Below are positions 19,956 through 28,500 of a stretch of DNA of 39,842 bases, piece after piece. Within the stretch, counting starts at the first letter, position 1. Each line of letters opens with the position of its first letter. The position numbers were made by a program, and so were the translations under genes. The notes beneath the pieces were generated by a model that saw only the letters and a list, made by a program, of their open reading frames with translations, searched no databases and was not told the DNA's origin. Origin of the DNA: Ligilactobacillus murinus DSM 20452 = NBRC 14221 (GTDB taxonomy: Bacteria; Bacillota; Bacilli; Lactobacillales; Lactobacillaceae); NCBI RefSeq assembly GCF_001591685.1, contig NZ_BCVJ01000014.1, positions 1-39,842 on the forward strand, written 5' to 3'.

Positions 19956-20366
19956 ATGATCCGTGAAATCAATCACGACCCTAAATTCTTAAGTCAAAAA
20001 GCTGTTTTAGCTACTCCAAAAGACGATCAGATCGTCACTGACTTGCTCGATACTTTGCAAGCTAATCAAGCCCGGTGTGTTGGGATGGCAGCCAACATGA
20101 TCGGCGAAAATAAGCAGATCATCGTCTGTCAGATGGGACCACTCGCTTTTCCCATGTTAAATCCTAAGATCATCAAAAAAGCGCGCCCTTATAAAACAAC
20201 AGAAGGCTGTCTTTCACTTAAAACGACAACAGAAACGACACGCTATGATCTGATCACAGTCCAATACTTTGATCGGACCTTTACCAAACAAAAACAAGAA
20301 TTCCAAGGCTTCATCGCACAGATCATTCAACATGAGATCGATCATCTAAATGGGATCTTGATCTAG
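19956..20366 (+). CDS. Peptide deformylase-like metalloprotein (divergent motif 1)
   Basis: A 136-aa cytoplasmic protein of the peptide deformylase fold, which removes formyl groups from nascent N-formylmethionine. Motif 2 EGCLS (83-87, metal ligand Cys85) and motif 3 QHEIDH (125-130, His126, Glu127, His130) are intact. Motif 1, normally GxGxAAxQ, reads VGMAANM, so the conserved glutamine that polarises the formyl group is Met48. It is shorter than canonical Firmicute deformylases. This suggests an accessory or altered-specificity paralogue, not the main Def. The start at ATG 19956 has AGAGGTG; a longer in-frame extension overlaps the MFS gene and is rejected. Exceptionally rich in GATC (14 sites). 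Confidence 0.8.
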   Translation: MIREINHDPKFLSQKAVLATPKDDQIVTDLLDTLQANQARCVGMAANMIGENKQIIVCQMGPLAFPMLNPKIIKKARPYKTTEGCLSLKTTTETTRYDLITVQYFDRTFTKQKQEFQGFIAQIIQHEIDHLNGILI

Positions 20367-20377
20367 TTTTGGCTTAG

Positions 20378-20464
20378 TCTTTAGCTGAAAAGATCGGAAA
20401 TTCATTTGAATCACCATTTGCTCCCATTGTTATAGCTAACTTTAATTTAGGTTTTGAAGCTTAA
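20378..20464 (+). pseudogene. Possible remnant of a gene 3' end
   Basis: In the gap between the deformylase and DUF72 genes, one plus-strand frame reads SLAEKIGNSFESPFAPIVIA and then NFNLGFEA before a TAA. It looks protein-like, but it is preceded in frame by a stop and has no start. It may be the tail of a deleted gene; chance is not excluded. I recognise no family. Confidence 0.2.
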
Positions 20465-20524
20465 AATGTTAAATACTTAGTCTATACGCTACCTATCTTT
20501 GTATACTAGAAAGGAAATTCACAT

Positions 20525-21370
20525 ATGATCACGATCGGTGCTACTACTTGGAGCGAACATAAGGCTTTGATCACAGAAGCCCGCCCTGTCACACTAGCAG
20601 AGTATGCGGCAAATTTTCCGGTTGTTGAAGTCGATACTTTCTTCTATGGGATCCCTCGGATAAGTACCGTTAAAAATTGGCAAGCTCAAGTCCCACCAGC
20701 ATTTCATTTTGTTGTTAAAGCTCATCGGTCGATGACAGGTCATAGCGATAAAAAAGCTAATTTGGCCGAATTAAAAGAGACTTTTGCCAACTTCAAGCTT
20801 GCGGTAGGACCACTGGTGGAGACTGGTCAATTAAAAACCGTCTTATTTCAATTTCCACCATATTTTATCCCCACCAAAAAAAGCATCAACTATCTGCGTC
20901 AGATCAGAGCCTGGTTGCCCGCGCTACCGCTGTGCTTAGAATTTCGCAATCAAGCTTGGTATCAGCCTAACACGCTCCAGTCATTAGTCGCTTTTTGTCG
21001 CCAAGAGCGCTTTACTTTAACAGCAGCCGATGAACCACATCAAACTGAGGCTTCTGTGCCATTTTATCCAGTGGTAACGACGCCTGATCTGATGTTTTGG
21101 CGTTTACACGGTCGTAACCAACAAGGCTGGCTCAAAAAAGGCCCCAATTGGCGCAAAGAGCGAACTCTTTATCGCTACGATCACGCTGAACTTGAACAGT
21201 TCAAGCAAACTCTGGTCGGCCTGCAAAATGATGTCAAAGAGATCTGCATCATCTTTAACAATAATTCCGCAGGCGATGCAGTCCCTAACGCGCTCACCTT
21301 AAAGGAGCTATTGGGGATCGACTTTGATGGGCTAGGACCACCACCACCGACTCAACTGAATCTGATCTAA
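20525..21370 (+). CDS. DUF72 (YecE-family) protein
   Basis: A 281-aa cytoplasmic protein. It has the DUF72 hallmarks: IGATTWSEHKAL at the start, VDTFFYGIPRISTVKNWQAQ, FHFVVKAHRSMTGH, LKTVLFQFPPYF, LCLEFRNQAWY and FWRLHGRNQQGW, ending with IFNNNSAGDAVPNALTL. It is a TIM-barrel-type fold of unknown biochemical function, related to YecE and B. subtilis YunF. The ATG at 20525 has AAAGGA at good spacing. It is a single-gene unit with its own terminator. Confidence 0.9.
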   Translation: MITIGATTWSEHKALITEARPVTLAEYAANFPVVEVDTFFYGIPRISTVKNWQAQVPPAFHFVVKAHRSMTGHSDKKANLAELKETFANFKLAVGPLVETGQLKTVLFQFPPYFIPTKKSINYLRQIRAWLPALPLCLEFRNQAWYQPNTLQSLVAFCRQERFTLTAADEPHQTEASVPFYPVVTTPDLMFWRLHGRNQQGWLKKGPNWRKERTLYRYDHAELEQFKQTLVGLQNDVKEICIIFNNNSAGDAVPNALTLKELLGIDFDGLGPPPPTQLNLI

Positions 21371-21372
21371 CT

Positions 21373-21405
21373 AAAAAAGATAGCCCCAACAAGGCTATCT
21401 TTTTT
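21373..21405. terminator. Bidirectional terminator after the DUF72 gene
   Basis: AAAAAAGATAGCC / GGCTATCTTTTTT arms around a seven-base loop. Symmetric A and T runs let it serve both the plus-strand DUF72 gene and the minus-strand pseudogene that ends inside it. Confidence 0.9.
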
Positions 21406-21695
21406 GGCATTTAACGTAATGTAAGTCTACGATCCCGTTATAAGTCTTTGTTTGAAGTAATTTTAATTTTTGTGATGGTGCTACTTGATCGAATAGCATG
21501 ATCCCATCCCCCAAAACGATCGCATGATAGACAGATAATACTCGTCGATCAGATCACTTTGCAGTGCTTGTTTGACTAAATTAGCCCCGCCACTTGACCG
21601 CCTAACCAGTCAACACTTCCATTCTTATCTGCGATATATCCATCTAAACTTTGTGCAATAAATAAACTAACTTTGCACAATTTAGCATTCCCCAT
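21395..21695 (-). pseudogene. Decayed RibD-C/DHFR-like reductase gene (YyaP type)
   Basis: On the minus strand from ATG 21695 (behind GAGTGAAAGA) the frame reads KVSLFIAQSLDGYIADKNGS and then VDWLGGQ, the unmistakable N-terminus of a dihydrofolate reductase-like RibD C-terminal domain protein. It then jumps directly to SGGANLVKQALQSDLIDEYY in a shifted frame. After another frameshift it reads AIVLGDGIMLFDQVAPSQKL and then KLLQTKTYNGIVDLHYVKCQ, the normal C-terminus, stopping at 21395. Intact relatives are about 175-180 aa, so about half of the middle is deleted and there are at least two frameshifts. It is non-functional. Confidence 0.85.
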
Positions 21696-21700
21696 TCTTT

Positions 21701-21820
21701 CACTCTATCTAAATGTGTTTTCAAAAGCAGCGCCTAGTGGATAAGGTGCCCCTGCCCTGATGCTAAATTCTCATCACGGCTGGGAAAACTTATCCATACG
21801 GCGCTGTTCGCTTTTGCTCA
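21701..21820. repeat. 120-bp hairpin repeat, unit 1
   Basis: The first of two directly repeated 120-bp units. It begins with CACTCTATCTAAA, a copy of the 3' end of the neighbouring phosphatase gene, followed by about 107 bp that fold into a long hairpin. The right arm GGGAAAACTTATCCA no longer matches the left arm TGGATAAGGTGCCCC fully, so this copy is partly degraded. Confidence 0.9.
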
Positions 21821-21940
21821 CACTCTATCTAAACGTGCTCCCAAAAGCAACGCCTAGTGGATAAGGTGCCCCTGCCCTGATGCTAAATTCTCATCACGGC
21901 TGGGGCACCTTATCCATACGGCGCTGTTCGCTTTTGCTCA
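21821..21940. repeat. 120-bp hairpin repeat, unit 2
   Basis: About 93% identical to unit 1 and exactly in register. Here the arms TGGATAAGGTGCCCC and GGGGCACCTTATCCA pair perfectly. They are extended outward by AAAAGC/GCTTTT and CGCC/GGCG, and inward by TGATG/CATCA around CTAAATTCT. It is followed by a third copy of CACTCTATCTAAA, which is the real 3' end of the phosphatase gene. The stop codon of that gene lies in the last bases of this unit. Confidence 0.9.
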
Positions 21941-22729
21941 CACTCTATCTAAATATATCTTCTTTAGATCGGCTACCTGTGATTTGGTCAAGGCTAATTC
22001 GTTGTGTAAATAATTTTCTAACGAACCATATTCACGCTGCATCACGCGCAGCGCCGTTTCTAAATATGTCTCATTGACCGAGCCTAGTGCACGAAGATTA
22101 GTCAAATAGATCTCTTGACCTGTCTTTGGTAATTGGCGCTTGGCTAATTGCTTTGCTTGCCAAGGGGCTAAATACTTGTTTGAAGCTAAGTAATCACGCC
22201 TGATCGTTGCTTCATCGACCCCTAGTGCCGTTAAAAGATAGACCGCCCCCATTCCTGTACGGTCCTTTCCCGCTGAACAATGGAAAAGCACCGAGCGACC
22301 TTCATCACTATTTTCTAACAAGACATCAAAGAAATGCCGATACGCTTTCTTTGCACTATCAGCCAATACGATATCATGGTAAGCTCGTAACATATTGTTG
22401 AACCCAGCTTGAGGATCAGTGAAAAATTGCTTTGCTCGCTGATCTTTAGCTGTACTCTTAGTCTCATCTTCTGGAAATACCGGTGCAAAATGGTAAGTTG
22501 CACCAGTTGGCACTTTATCTGGTGCATTTTCTTGTTCTTCTGATGAACGGAAGTCTACATCATGACGCAAACCATACTCCGCTAAAAAATTCACATCTTT
22601 AGGCGATAAATTACCTAAAGATGCAGCGCGGATCACCTTATTTGCCTTTATCTGACGTCCATCTTTAGTCCGATAGCCACCCAGATCTCTAAAATTAACG
22701 CCCTGCTCTAGTGGTAATAAAACTGGCAT
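21938..22729 (-). CDS. Tyrosine/dual-specificity protein phosphatase
   Basis: A 263-aa protein of the Y_phosphatase3 group, related to Listeria LipA. The N-terminal signature GVNFRDLGGYRTKDGRQIK (10-28) is present, as is the catalytic P-loop HCSAGKDRTG (150-159, Cys151 nucleophile, Arg157). No signal peptide is seen, so it is cytoplasmic. Members hydrolyse phosphotyrosine and in some cases phosphoinositides; the substrate here is unknown. The ATG at 22729 has GGAAGGTGA, and a good promoter lies just upstream in the end of the Mor-like gene. Its last codons are duplicated twice in the adjacent repeats. Confidence 0.88.
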   Translation of the reverse strand: MPVLLPLEQGVNFRDLGGYRTKDGRQIKANKVIRAASLGNLSPKDVNFLAEYGLRHDVDFRSSEEQENAPDKVPTGATYHFAPVFPEDETKSTAKDQRAKQFFTDPQAGFNNMLRAYHDIVLADSAKKAYRHFFDVLLENSDEGRSVLFHCSAGKDRTGMGAVYLLTALGVDEATIRRDYLASNKYLAPWQAKQLAKRQLPKTGQEIYLTNLRALGSVNETYLETALRVMQREYGSLENYLHNELALTKSQVADLKKIYLDRV

Positions 22730-22759
22730 GCTCTCACCTTCCTAATTGTCTTTACTGCC

Positions 22760-22788
22760 ACTATACTTTTGTTTTTGTTTTATTTCAA
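22760..22788 (-). promoter_or_regulatory. Promoter of the tyrosine phosphatase gene
   Basis: Minus-strand TTGAAA (22783-22788), 17-bp spacer, TATAGT (22760-22765). It overlaps the stop codon of the upstream gene. Confidence 0.65.
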
Positions 22789-23060
22789 TCTTTGTGCCTT
22801 TTTTCTCGTTCCTTGCGCAAAACTTCTAACACCCACCGCATCGAGTAGCCATAACGTCGTGCTAACTCACTTGCATTTTCACCGTTGTACTCAGCGACGA
22901 TCTTTTGCGCCACTTTTTTAGGATCATAGAGTCGCATCGGAAACGTATATGATAACCCCCGGTAGGTTTCATGGAGCTTATAGGCATTCTCCAACCCGAT
23001 CAGGTCGGCTAACTCCTGATAAAATTCATTTAATAATTCTTTGTCTACTTCATCTGTCAT
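22785..23060 (-). CDS. Mor-like transcription activator family protein
   Basis: A 91-aa protein with the layout of the Mor/C activator family first known from phage Mu: an N-terminal dimerisation part (LLNEFYQELADLIGLENAYK), then a C-terminal helix-turn-helix (NGENASELARRYGYSMRWVL). Stand-alone chromosomal copies are common in Firmicutes and their targets are unknown. The ATG at 23060 has a GTGAGGA site. It is divergent from the WYL regulator with 116 bp between them, and its stop overlaps the phosphatase promoter. No other phage genes are near. Confidence 0.75.
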   Translation of the reverse strand: MTDEVDKELLNEFYQELADLIGLENAYKLHETYRGLSYTFPMRLYDPKKVAQKIVAEYNGENASELARRYGYSMRWVLEVLRKEREKRHKD

Positions 23061-23110
23061 TTTGTTATCCTCACTTTATTTTTCCTTGCAAATTACACGA
23101 TAGTTTTCAT

Positions 23111-23139
23111 TTGACATCTTCTATTATCTAGGGTTACAT
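23111..23139 (+). promoter_or_regulatory. Promoter of the WYL regulator gene
   Basis: TTGACA (23111-23116), 17-bp spacer, TTACAT (23134-23139), in the intergenic region between two divergent regulators. Confidence 0.65.
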
Positions 23140-23140
23140 A

Positions 23141-23153
23141 GACATATATTGTC
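23141..23153. promoter_or_regulatory. Possible operator dyad at the WYL gene start site
   Basis: GACATATATTGTC, a GACA-n5-TGTC inverted repeat placed at the expected transcription start. Autoregulation by the WYL protein is an inference from position only. Confidence 0.35.
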
Positions 23154-23176
23154 ATTTAAAAAAGAAGGTGTTTTTT

Positions 23177-24124
23177 ATGTCATCTAGCGCAACTCGCTTA
23201 CTAGATATCTATCACAAATTGCTCAATGGAGCCGCGATCACCAAAGAAGAATTTGCCCAAAAATATGAAGTCGCTCCCCGCACGATCCAGCGTGATTTAG
23301 CCGATATCCGACTCTTCTTAGAAGAATACCGCCCTGATGCAAAACTACAATACAATCGCAGTACTAAAAGCTCTTATCTAGTAGGGCAAAATAATACATT
23401 GGGCAAAGCTGAGACCTTGGCCTTATGTAAGATCCTCCTTGCCAGCCGTGCTTTTACGAAAAAAGAAACTGATCATCTTTTAGGAGCTCTAAACGATAAC
23501 TTGCCCCCAGCTGAACAAAAAGAATTGAACTGGATCATCAAAAATGAGCAGAGTAATTATGTCGAACTCCAACATACCAAAGCACTACTTCAGATATTGT
23601 GGGAATTTTCCAACTATATCGTTAAACATCAGCTCTTAAACATTGTATATACTAGACAAGATAAAAAACAAGTAACACACACTATTCTGCCAAAAGCGAT
23701 AATTTTTTCAGATTATTACTTTTACGTTGTTTCATACAGCCAAAATGCCGAGCAAGATCTCTTTTTCCGTCTAGATCGGATCATCGACTACACTCCGCTC
23801 GATAAAAAAGCGGGGCACTCACAAAATTTACGCTATGAAGATGGAAAATTACGCCAAAACATCCAATTCATGACCCCAGGCGATCTGCTAACGATCACTT
23901 TTGAATTCTCTGGGACCGTCGAAGCAGCCTTAGATCGTTTTCCTAACTCCAAAGTTATTAAAAAATTAGCCGATTCTGTTGTGATCGAAGCTGAAACGAT
24001 CGATCAAGGTGCGATGATGTGGCTTTTAAGTCAAGGTAAACGCGTCAAAGTCTTAAGTCCTGACAACTTTAAAGCTAAAATGAAACAAGAGCTAAAAGAG
24101 ATGTTACAAAATTATACTTCCTAA
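23177..24124 (+). CDS. WYL-domain transcriptional regulator
   Basis: A 315-aa cytoplasmic regulator. The N-terminal winged HTH is of the HTH_11/DeoR-like type (TKEEFAQKYEVAPRTIQRDL, about residues 20-39). The C-terminal WYL sensor domain starts around residue 150, with IIFSDYYFYVVSYSQNAEQD and FFRLDRI. WYL domains bind nucleic acid or small ligands and often control stress or defence genes; no target is evident here apart from a possible own operator. ATG 23177 is chosen over the in-frame GTG 23168 because AAGAAGGTG lies just upstream of the ATG. A bidirectional terminator follows. Confidence 0.88.
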   Translation: MSSSATRLLDIYHKLLNGAAITKEEFAQKYEVAPRTIQRDLADIRLFLEEYRPDAKLQYNRSTKSSYLVGQNNTLGKAETLALCKILLASRAFTKKETDHLLGALNDNLPPAEQKELNWIIKNEQSNYVELQHTKALLQILWEFSNYIVKHQLLNIVYTRQDKKQVTHTILPKAIIFSDYYFYVVSYSQNAEQDLFFRLDRIIDYTPLDKKAGHSQNLRYEDGKLRQNIQFMTPGDLLTITFEFSGTVEAALDRFPNSKVIKKLADSVVIEAETIDQGAMMWLLSQGKRVKVLSPDNFKAKMKQELKEMLQNYTS

Positions 24125-24125
24125 C

Positions 24126-24156
24126 AAAAAGAGCCTGGAAATCTAGGCTCTTTTTT
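24126..24156. terminator. Bidirectional terminator between WYL and ThrE genes
   Basis: AAAAAGAGCC/GGCTCTTTTT arms. It overlaps the last codons and stop of the minus-strand exporter subunit and lies just after the WYL gene stop. Confidence 0.88.
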
Positions 24157-24595
24157 GATCACTGAATTTAAAATAGACTTGCGCCAACAATTCGGCTAAG
24201 AAAAAGCCCATCGCTAAAGCTCCAGCGATCATCCCGGCTTCTACTAAAAAGCGTAACGCCAATTCATCATTTTTAAAAGCAAAATAGTAGACTGCACGAT
24301 AAGCCTGCCCCCCGGGAACTAATGGCACTAAACTCGGGACATTGAACAAGATCATCGGCTTTTGCTTGATTCGTGCTGCGATCACCGAACAAATACCGAT
24401 CACGACCGCTGCAACGAGATTGGCTAAGACCATTCCCGTGTGACCAAGATATAAGAATTTATATGTCATCCAACCCAAAATTCCGATCAAGCCACAGACG
24501 TTCAAAGCTGAACGCGGAATATTCAAGGTGACCGCAAAGCCGACCGTAGCTAGATAACTGAAAATAACGTGAATCACGATCGTTGTTAGATCCAT
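24143..24595 (-). CDS. Threonine/serine exporter family protein, small subunit (ThrE_2/DUF3815)
   Basis: A 150-aa membrane protein with about five hydrophobic segments and the motif MILFNVPSLVPLVPGGQAYR, typical of the C-terminal half of ThrE-type exporters. In Firmicutes the ThrE protein is often split into two genes, as here. The start is ATG 24595 behind AAAGGA; a longer in-frame version reaching 24631 would overlap the upstream gene and lacks a site. It is 14 bp after the larger subunit gene. Export of threonine or serine is the family expectation, not shown. Confidence 0.85.
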   Translation of the reverse strand: MDLTTIVIHVIFSYLATVGFAVTLNIPRSALNVCGLIGILGWMTYKFLYLGHTGMVLANLVAAVVIGICSVIAARIKQKPMILFNVPSLVPLVPGGQAYRAVYYFAFKNDELALRFLVEAGMIAGALAMGFFLAELLAQVYFKFSDQKRA

Positions 24596-24609
24596 CTTGA
24601 TCTTCCTTT

Positions 24610-25350
24610 CTAAAAAAAGCGTAAAACACAAGCGATGCCCATCCCGATCGCAACCGCAGTCAACAAGGCTTCAGCCGCCCGGGCGATCCCACTTAAGATG
24701 TGCCCTGCTAATAGATCACGTACCGCATTGGTCAACGGAACTCCTGGGACTAGGGGCATGACGCTTCCGATGATCACGATACTATAATTTTTAGCCAAAC
24801 CATATTTGACACTCAAAACAGCTAAGGCCCCGATCGCTAAAGCAGCCACAAACTCACTAGCAAATTTGACCTTAAACCGCGTGTTGACTACATGAAACAA
24901 ATAATAGCCTAAAGCACTGATCACAAAGGTTGGCAAAAAATCTTGCCACGAACCGTTGTACATGATCTCCAAAGTCGCACCAACAACACCAGCAGCTAAC
25001 ACCAACCACCGTAACTTAAAATCCGGGGTCGTCTGATCAAGTGTAGTCAGATAAGCATAGACTTCTTTTAAAGTTTTGGTCTTAGCTTGATAAGCCCGTG
25101 AGATATCATTGACCCGGGCGATCCGCTCAAGATCGATCCGACGCTTTTCGATCGCAATGACCTGTGCATTTGCCCCCTTGATCGACATCATGATCCCCGT
25201 CGTCGTTTCAAAGATATCGGGTTCAGTTACACCTGAATTTTTAGCGATCCGCTTTAAAGTGTCATCGATCCGGGCCATGTCAGCTCCATTTTCGATCATG
25301 ATCTTCCCCGCTAACAGCGTCGTTTCGATAATTAGATCCTTGTCTTCCAT
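24610..25350 (-). CDS. Threonine/serine exporter family protein, large subunit (ThrE_1/DUF1212)
   Basis: A 246-aa protein. The soluble N-terminal part (about 1-115) contains the conserved ENGADMARIDDTLKRIA and FETTTGIMMSI segments. About five membrane segments follow, with GSVMPLVPGVPLTNAVRD, the ThrE signature loop. It forms a two-gene unit with the small subunit. The ATG at 25350 has AGGGGGAA. A TATAAT at 25377-25382 (minus strand) may be its promoter, though no good -35 box is visible. Confidence 0.87.
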   Translation of the reverse strand: MEDKDLIIETTLLAGKIMIENGADMARIDDTLKRIAKNSGVTEPDIFETTTGIMMSIKGANAQVIAIEKRRIDLERIARVNDISRAYQAKTKTLKEVYAYLTTLDQTTPDFKLRWLVLAAGVVGATLEIMYNGSWQDFLPTFVISALGYYLFHVVNTRFKVKFASEFVAALAIGALAVLSVKYGLAKNYSIVIIGSVMPLVPGVPLTNAVRDLLAGHILSGIARAAEALLTAVAIGMGIACVLRFF

Positions 25351-25480
25351 GATTTCCCCCTAATTTACTTAATTACATTATATAGCTATCATTTTAACAT
25401 TTTAGTTCCAAAAATTACGATCATTTACTACCATGATTCGTTATAAACACCTAAAAACATTAACGTTTCATTGCATAAGA

Positions 25481-25486
25481 TATAAT
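25481..25486 (+). promoter_or_regulatory. Candidate -10 box for the subtilase gene
   Basis: TATAAT in a very AT-rich 200-bp intergenic region. No clear -35 box, and other -10-like sites exist downstream (for example TATATT near 25528), so the choice is uncertain. Confidence 0.3.
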
Positions 25487-25563
25487 TTTATATTAAAAAT
25501 ATCTATATTTTATTAAGATTTTATGTTATATTTAGCTTAATCTAAAAAAAGGATGTGACTTGC

Positions 25564-28500
25564 ATGGGACACAATTATGAAGAAAAGCGACGTTATAAAT
25601 TATATAAAGCTAAGAAAAGATGGGTCAGTGCTGCGATCATTACCGCTTCGGGGGCGTTCTTATTCTTAGGGACACCAAGTGCCTTAGCCGATGAAGCTGT
25701 TACAGCTGAAGTAACGACCACAGCCCAAAATGAGCAACAGCTCCAGGGAACGACCCAAACACAGGCTGAAGCTAAACCAAGCACACAGACACCAGCCACT
25801 GAGAGCTCAACTGATGTTACGCAGGCATCGACTACTGCAACTACAGCTGATGCTACGCAGGCACCGACCACTGAAACACCAGCTCCAACGACTCAAGCCG
25901 ACCATGAAAAAGGGAATGTAGAGGGCGCTTGGGAGCAAGGCTACCGCGGCCAAGGGATGGTCGTAGCCGTGATCGACTCTGGTGCTGACACAACGCATAA
26001 AGATTTTCAACAAGCACCAACAGACCCTAAACTTTCACAAGCCGATGCCCAAGCTAAGATCAATGAGCTCGGCTATGGTAGTTATGCGTCTGAAAAATTC
26101 CCATTCGTCTATAACTATGCTTCAAAAAGCAATGACTGGATCAAAGATGATGGCCCCGGCGCTTCCCAACACGGACAACATGTAGCTGGGATCATCGGAG
26201 CTGACGGTCGTCCAAATGGGGATGACAAATATGCCGTTGGGGTCGCTCCTGAAAGCCAAATTTTAGCTTTACGGGTCTTTAACGATCAATTTGCCGATGA
26301 AAATACTGATGATATCGCCCAAGCTATTTACGATGCTGTCAATTTAGGCGCTAACGTCATCCAAATGTCGCTCGGTCAAGGGGTCGCTGCCTCAGATCTA
26401 AATGATGTCGAACAAAAAGCAGTCCAATATGCGATCGATCACGGGGTCTTTGTCTCGATCTCAGCGTCAAATAACGGACATGCTGGTAGTATCAAAACTC
26501 CTGATGCCCCCTACTCACCAGGTGGAGCAAACGGATCTTTTGAACCGTTCTCAAGTAGCACAGTCGCTAATCCTGGGGCTTCGCGCAATGCTTTGACAGT
26601 TGCCGCCGCAAACTCTGGGCAAGGCGCTGCTGCTAACATGGCTGACTTTTCTTCTTGGGGACCAATGCAAGATTTTACTTTAAAACCAGATATCTCCGCT
26701 CCTGGGGTCAAGATCGTTTCAACTGGAAATGATAATGGCTATAAGACTATGAGTGGGACTTCGATGGCAGGCCCATTTGCTGCGGGCTCAGCTGCCTTAG
26801 TGATGCAAAAATTACAAAAAGAGACCTCCCTCAAAAATGCTGAACTTGTCCAAGCTACTAAAGCTTTATTGATGAACACCTCACAACCATTATTAGATGC
26901 GATCTCAGGTGTAGTGGTCTCACCTCGACGCCAAGGGGCTGGCCAGATCAATGTTGGCGCTGCTGTTGCCTCACCAGTTTATATCACGGCTGATGATGGG
27001 ACAAGTTCACTTTCCTTGCGCCAACTTACAGAAAGCACGAAATTCAACTTGACTTTTACCAACTTGAGTAACAGCGATCAAACTTATACTTTCGATGACC
27101 TCGGTGGTGGTTTTACCGAAAAACGCGATGACTTTACTGGCCATTATTACGAAGAACAATTGCCTGGGGCTCGCGTAAATGGCGCTAATAAAGTCGTAGT
27201 CAAAGCTGGTCAAACATTGACAGTTCCGTATACTTTAGATCTAACTGAACTTACGCCTGGTCAATTAATCGAAGGATGGCTCCGCTTTACTGGTGATAAC
27301 GGACAAAGCACCTTAGTCGTACCATTCCTTGGCTACTTTGGGGATATGACTAGTGAAGAAGTTTTAGATAAAAAAGCTAATGATGCCACAAATGTTTACG
27401 GTGGGAATTACTTTGTCAACGAACACAATTACCCACGTGGGATCGCTGATGAAGAATCATTGAAGAAATTAGTCAACTTAGACGGTGATTACAACTGGCA
27501 ACAAGTGGCTAAGCTCTATCAAGATGGTAAAGTGGCCTTCTCACCAAATAATGATAATAAGAGCGATCTCTTAAAACCAGTTGCCTTTGTCAAACAAAAC
27601 TTGCAAGACTTAAAAGTCGTTGTTCTAGATCAAAATGGTAAAGTTGTCCGGGTCGTTGCCGATGAAAAAGGCTTAGATAAGTCATTTTACCAATCTGACC
27701 GTAACCAAGATGTGAGTTTATCGGTCTCCATGCGAAATGATCCAAATACCTTTGATTGGAACGGAATGGTCTATAATGACAAGACTGGTGAATCTGAAGT
27801 GGCTTCCGATGGACAATATACTTACCGCTTTGTTGCCACGCTCTACAATGATGGACAAAAGAAAGTCCAAACAGCTGATTACCCGATCATCATCGATACA
27901 ACAGCTCCAACGATCAGCAACTATAAATTAACGCTCGACACTGCTGCTGATAAACCAAGTGGTCATTTGAGCTTTGATTTTTCCGATACGGGAGCAGGCT
28001 TTACTGACTATTCCTATGCTGTCGTTTCGATCAATGGTAAGCTCTTTGGCCACAAACTAAATGAAGGTGCTTCAAAATTCAATGACGAGGCGAAGCTAAG
28101 TGGGACTGCTAACTTTGAATTGAGCCCCGAGGAATTAGCCGCCTTTACCGCAGCTCAAAACCAAGTCACCGTCATGGTCGCTGATACTGCCGATAATGTA
28201 GGTCTCTTTACCAGCGAAGTTGCAGGTTTAACAACTACTTCCCAAACGGTCAATGTTTGGAATGCCGTTGACGGACTAGGCTTTGATAAAGATAGCAAAT
28301 TCTATGACGCTAAGACTAACGGCTATACTCTAGTTGGTGGGACGACCCAACCATTCTATTACAATGGCCAGTTAGTTGAACCAAAAGCTGACTCAACTTA
28401 TAGCTTAAATGTCAACGCTGACGCTGAAAAAGTCGTCTTCACGGCTGATCAAGCTGGTAAAGATGTCTTATTGACCCTAAATACGGCAACACCAAAAGCT

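Noticed and set aside
22785-23060. Mor-like gene as evidence of a prophage
   Set aside because: No other phage-type gene, integrase or attachment site is visible nearby; stand-alone Mor-like regulators are common in Firmicutes.
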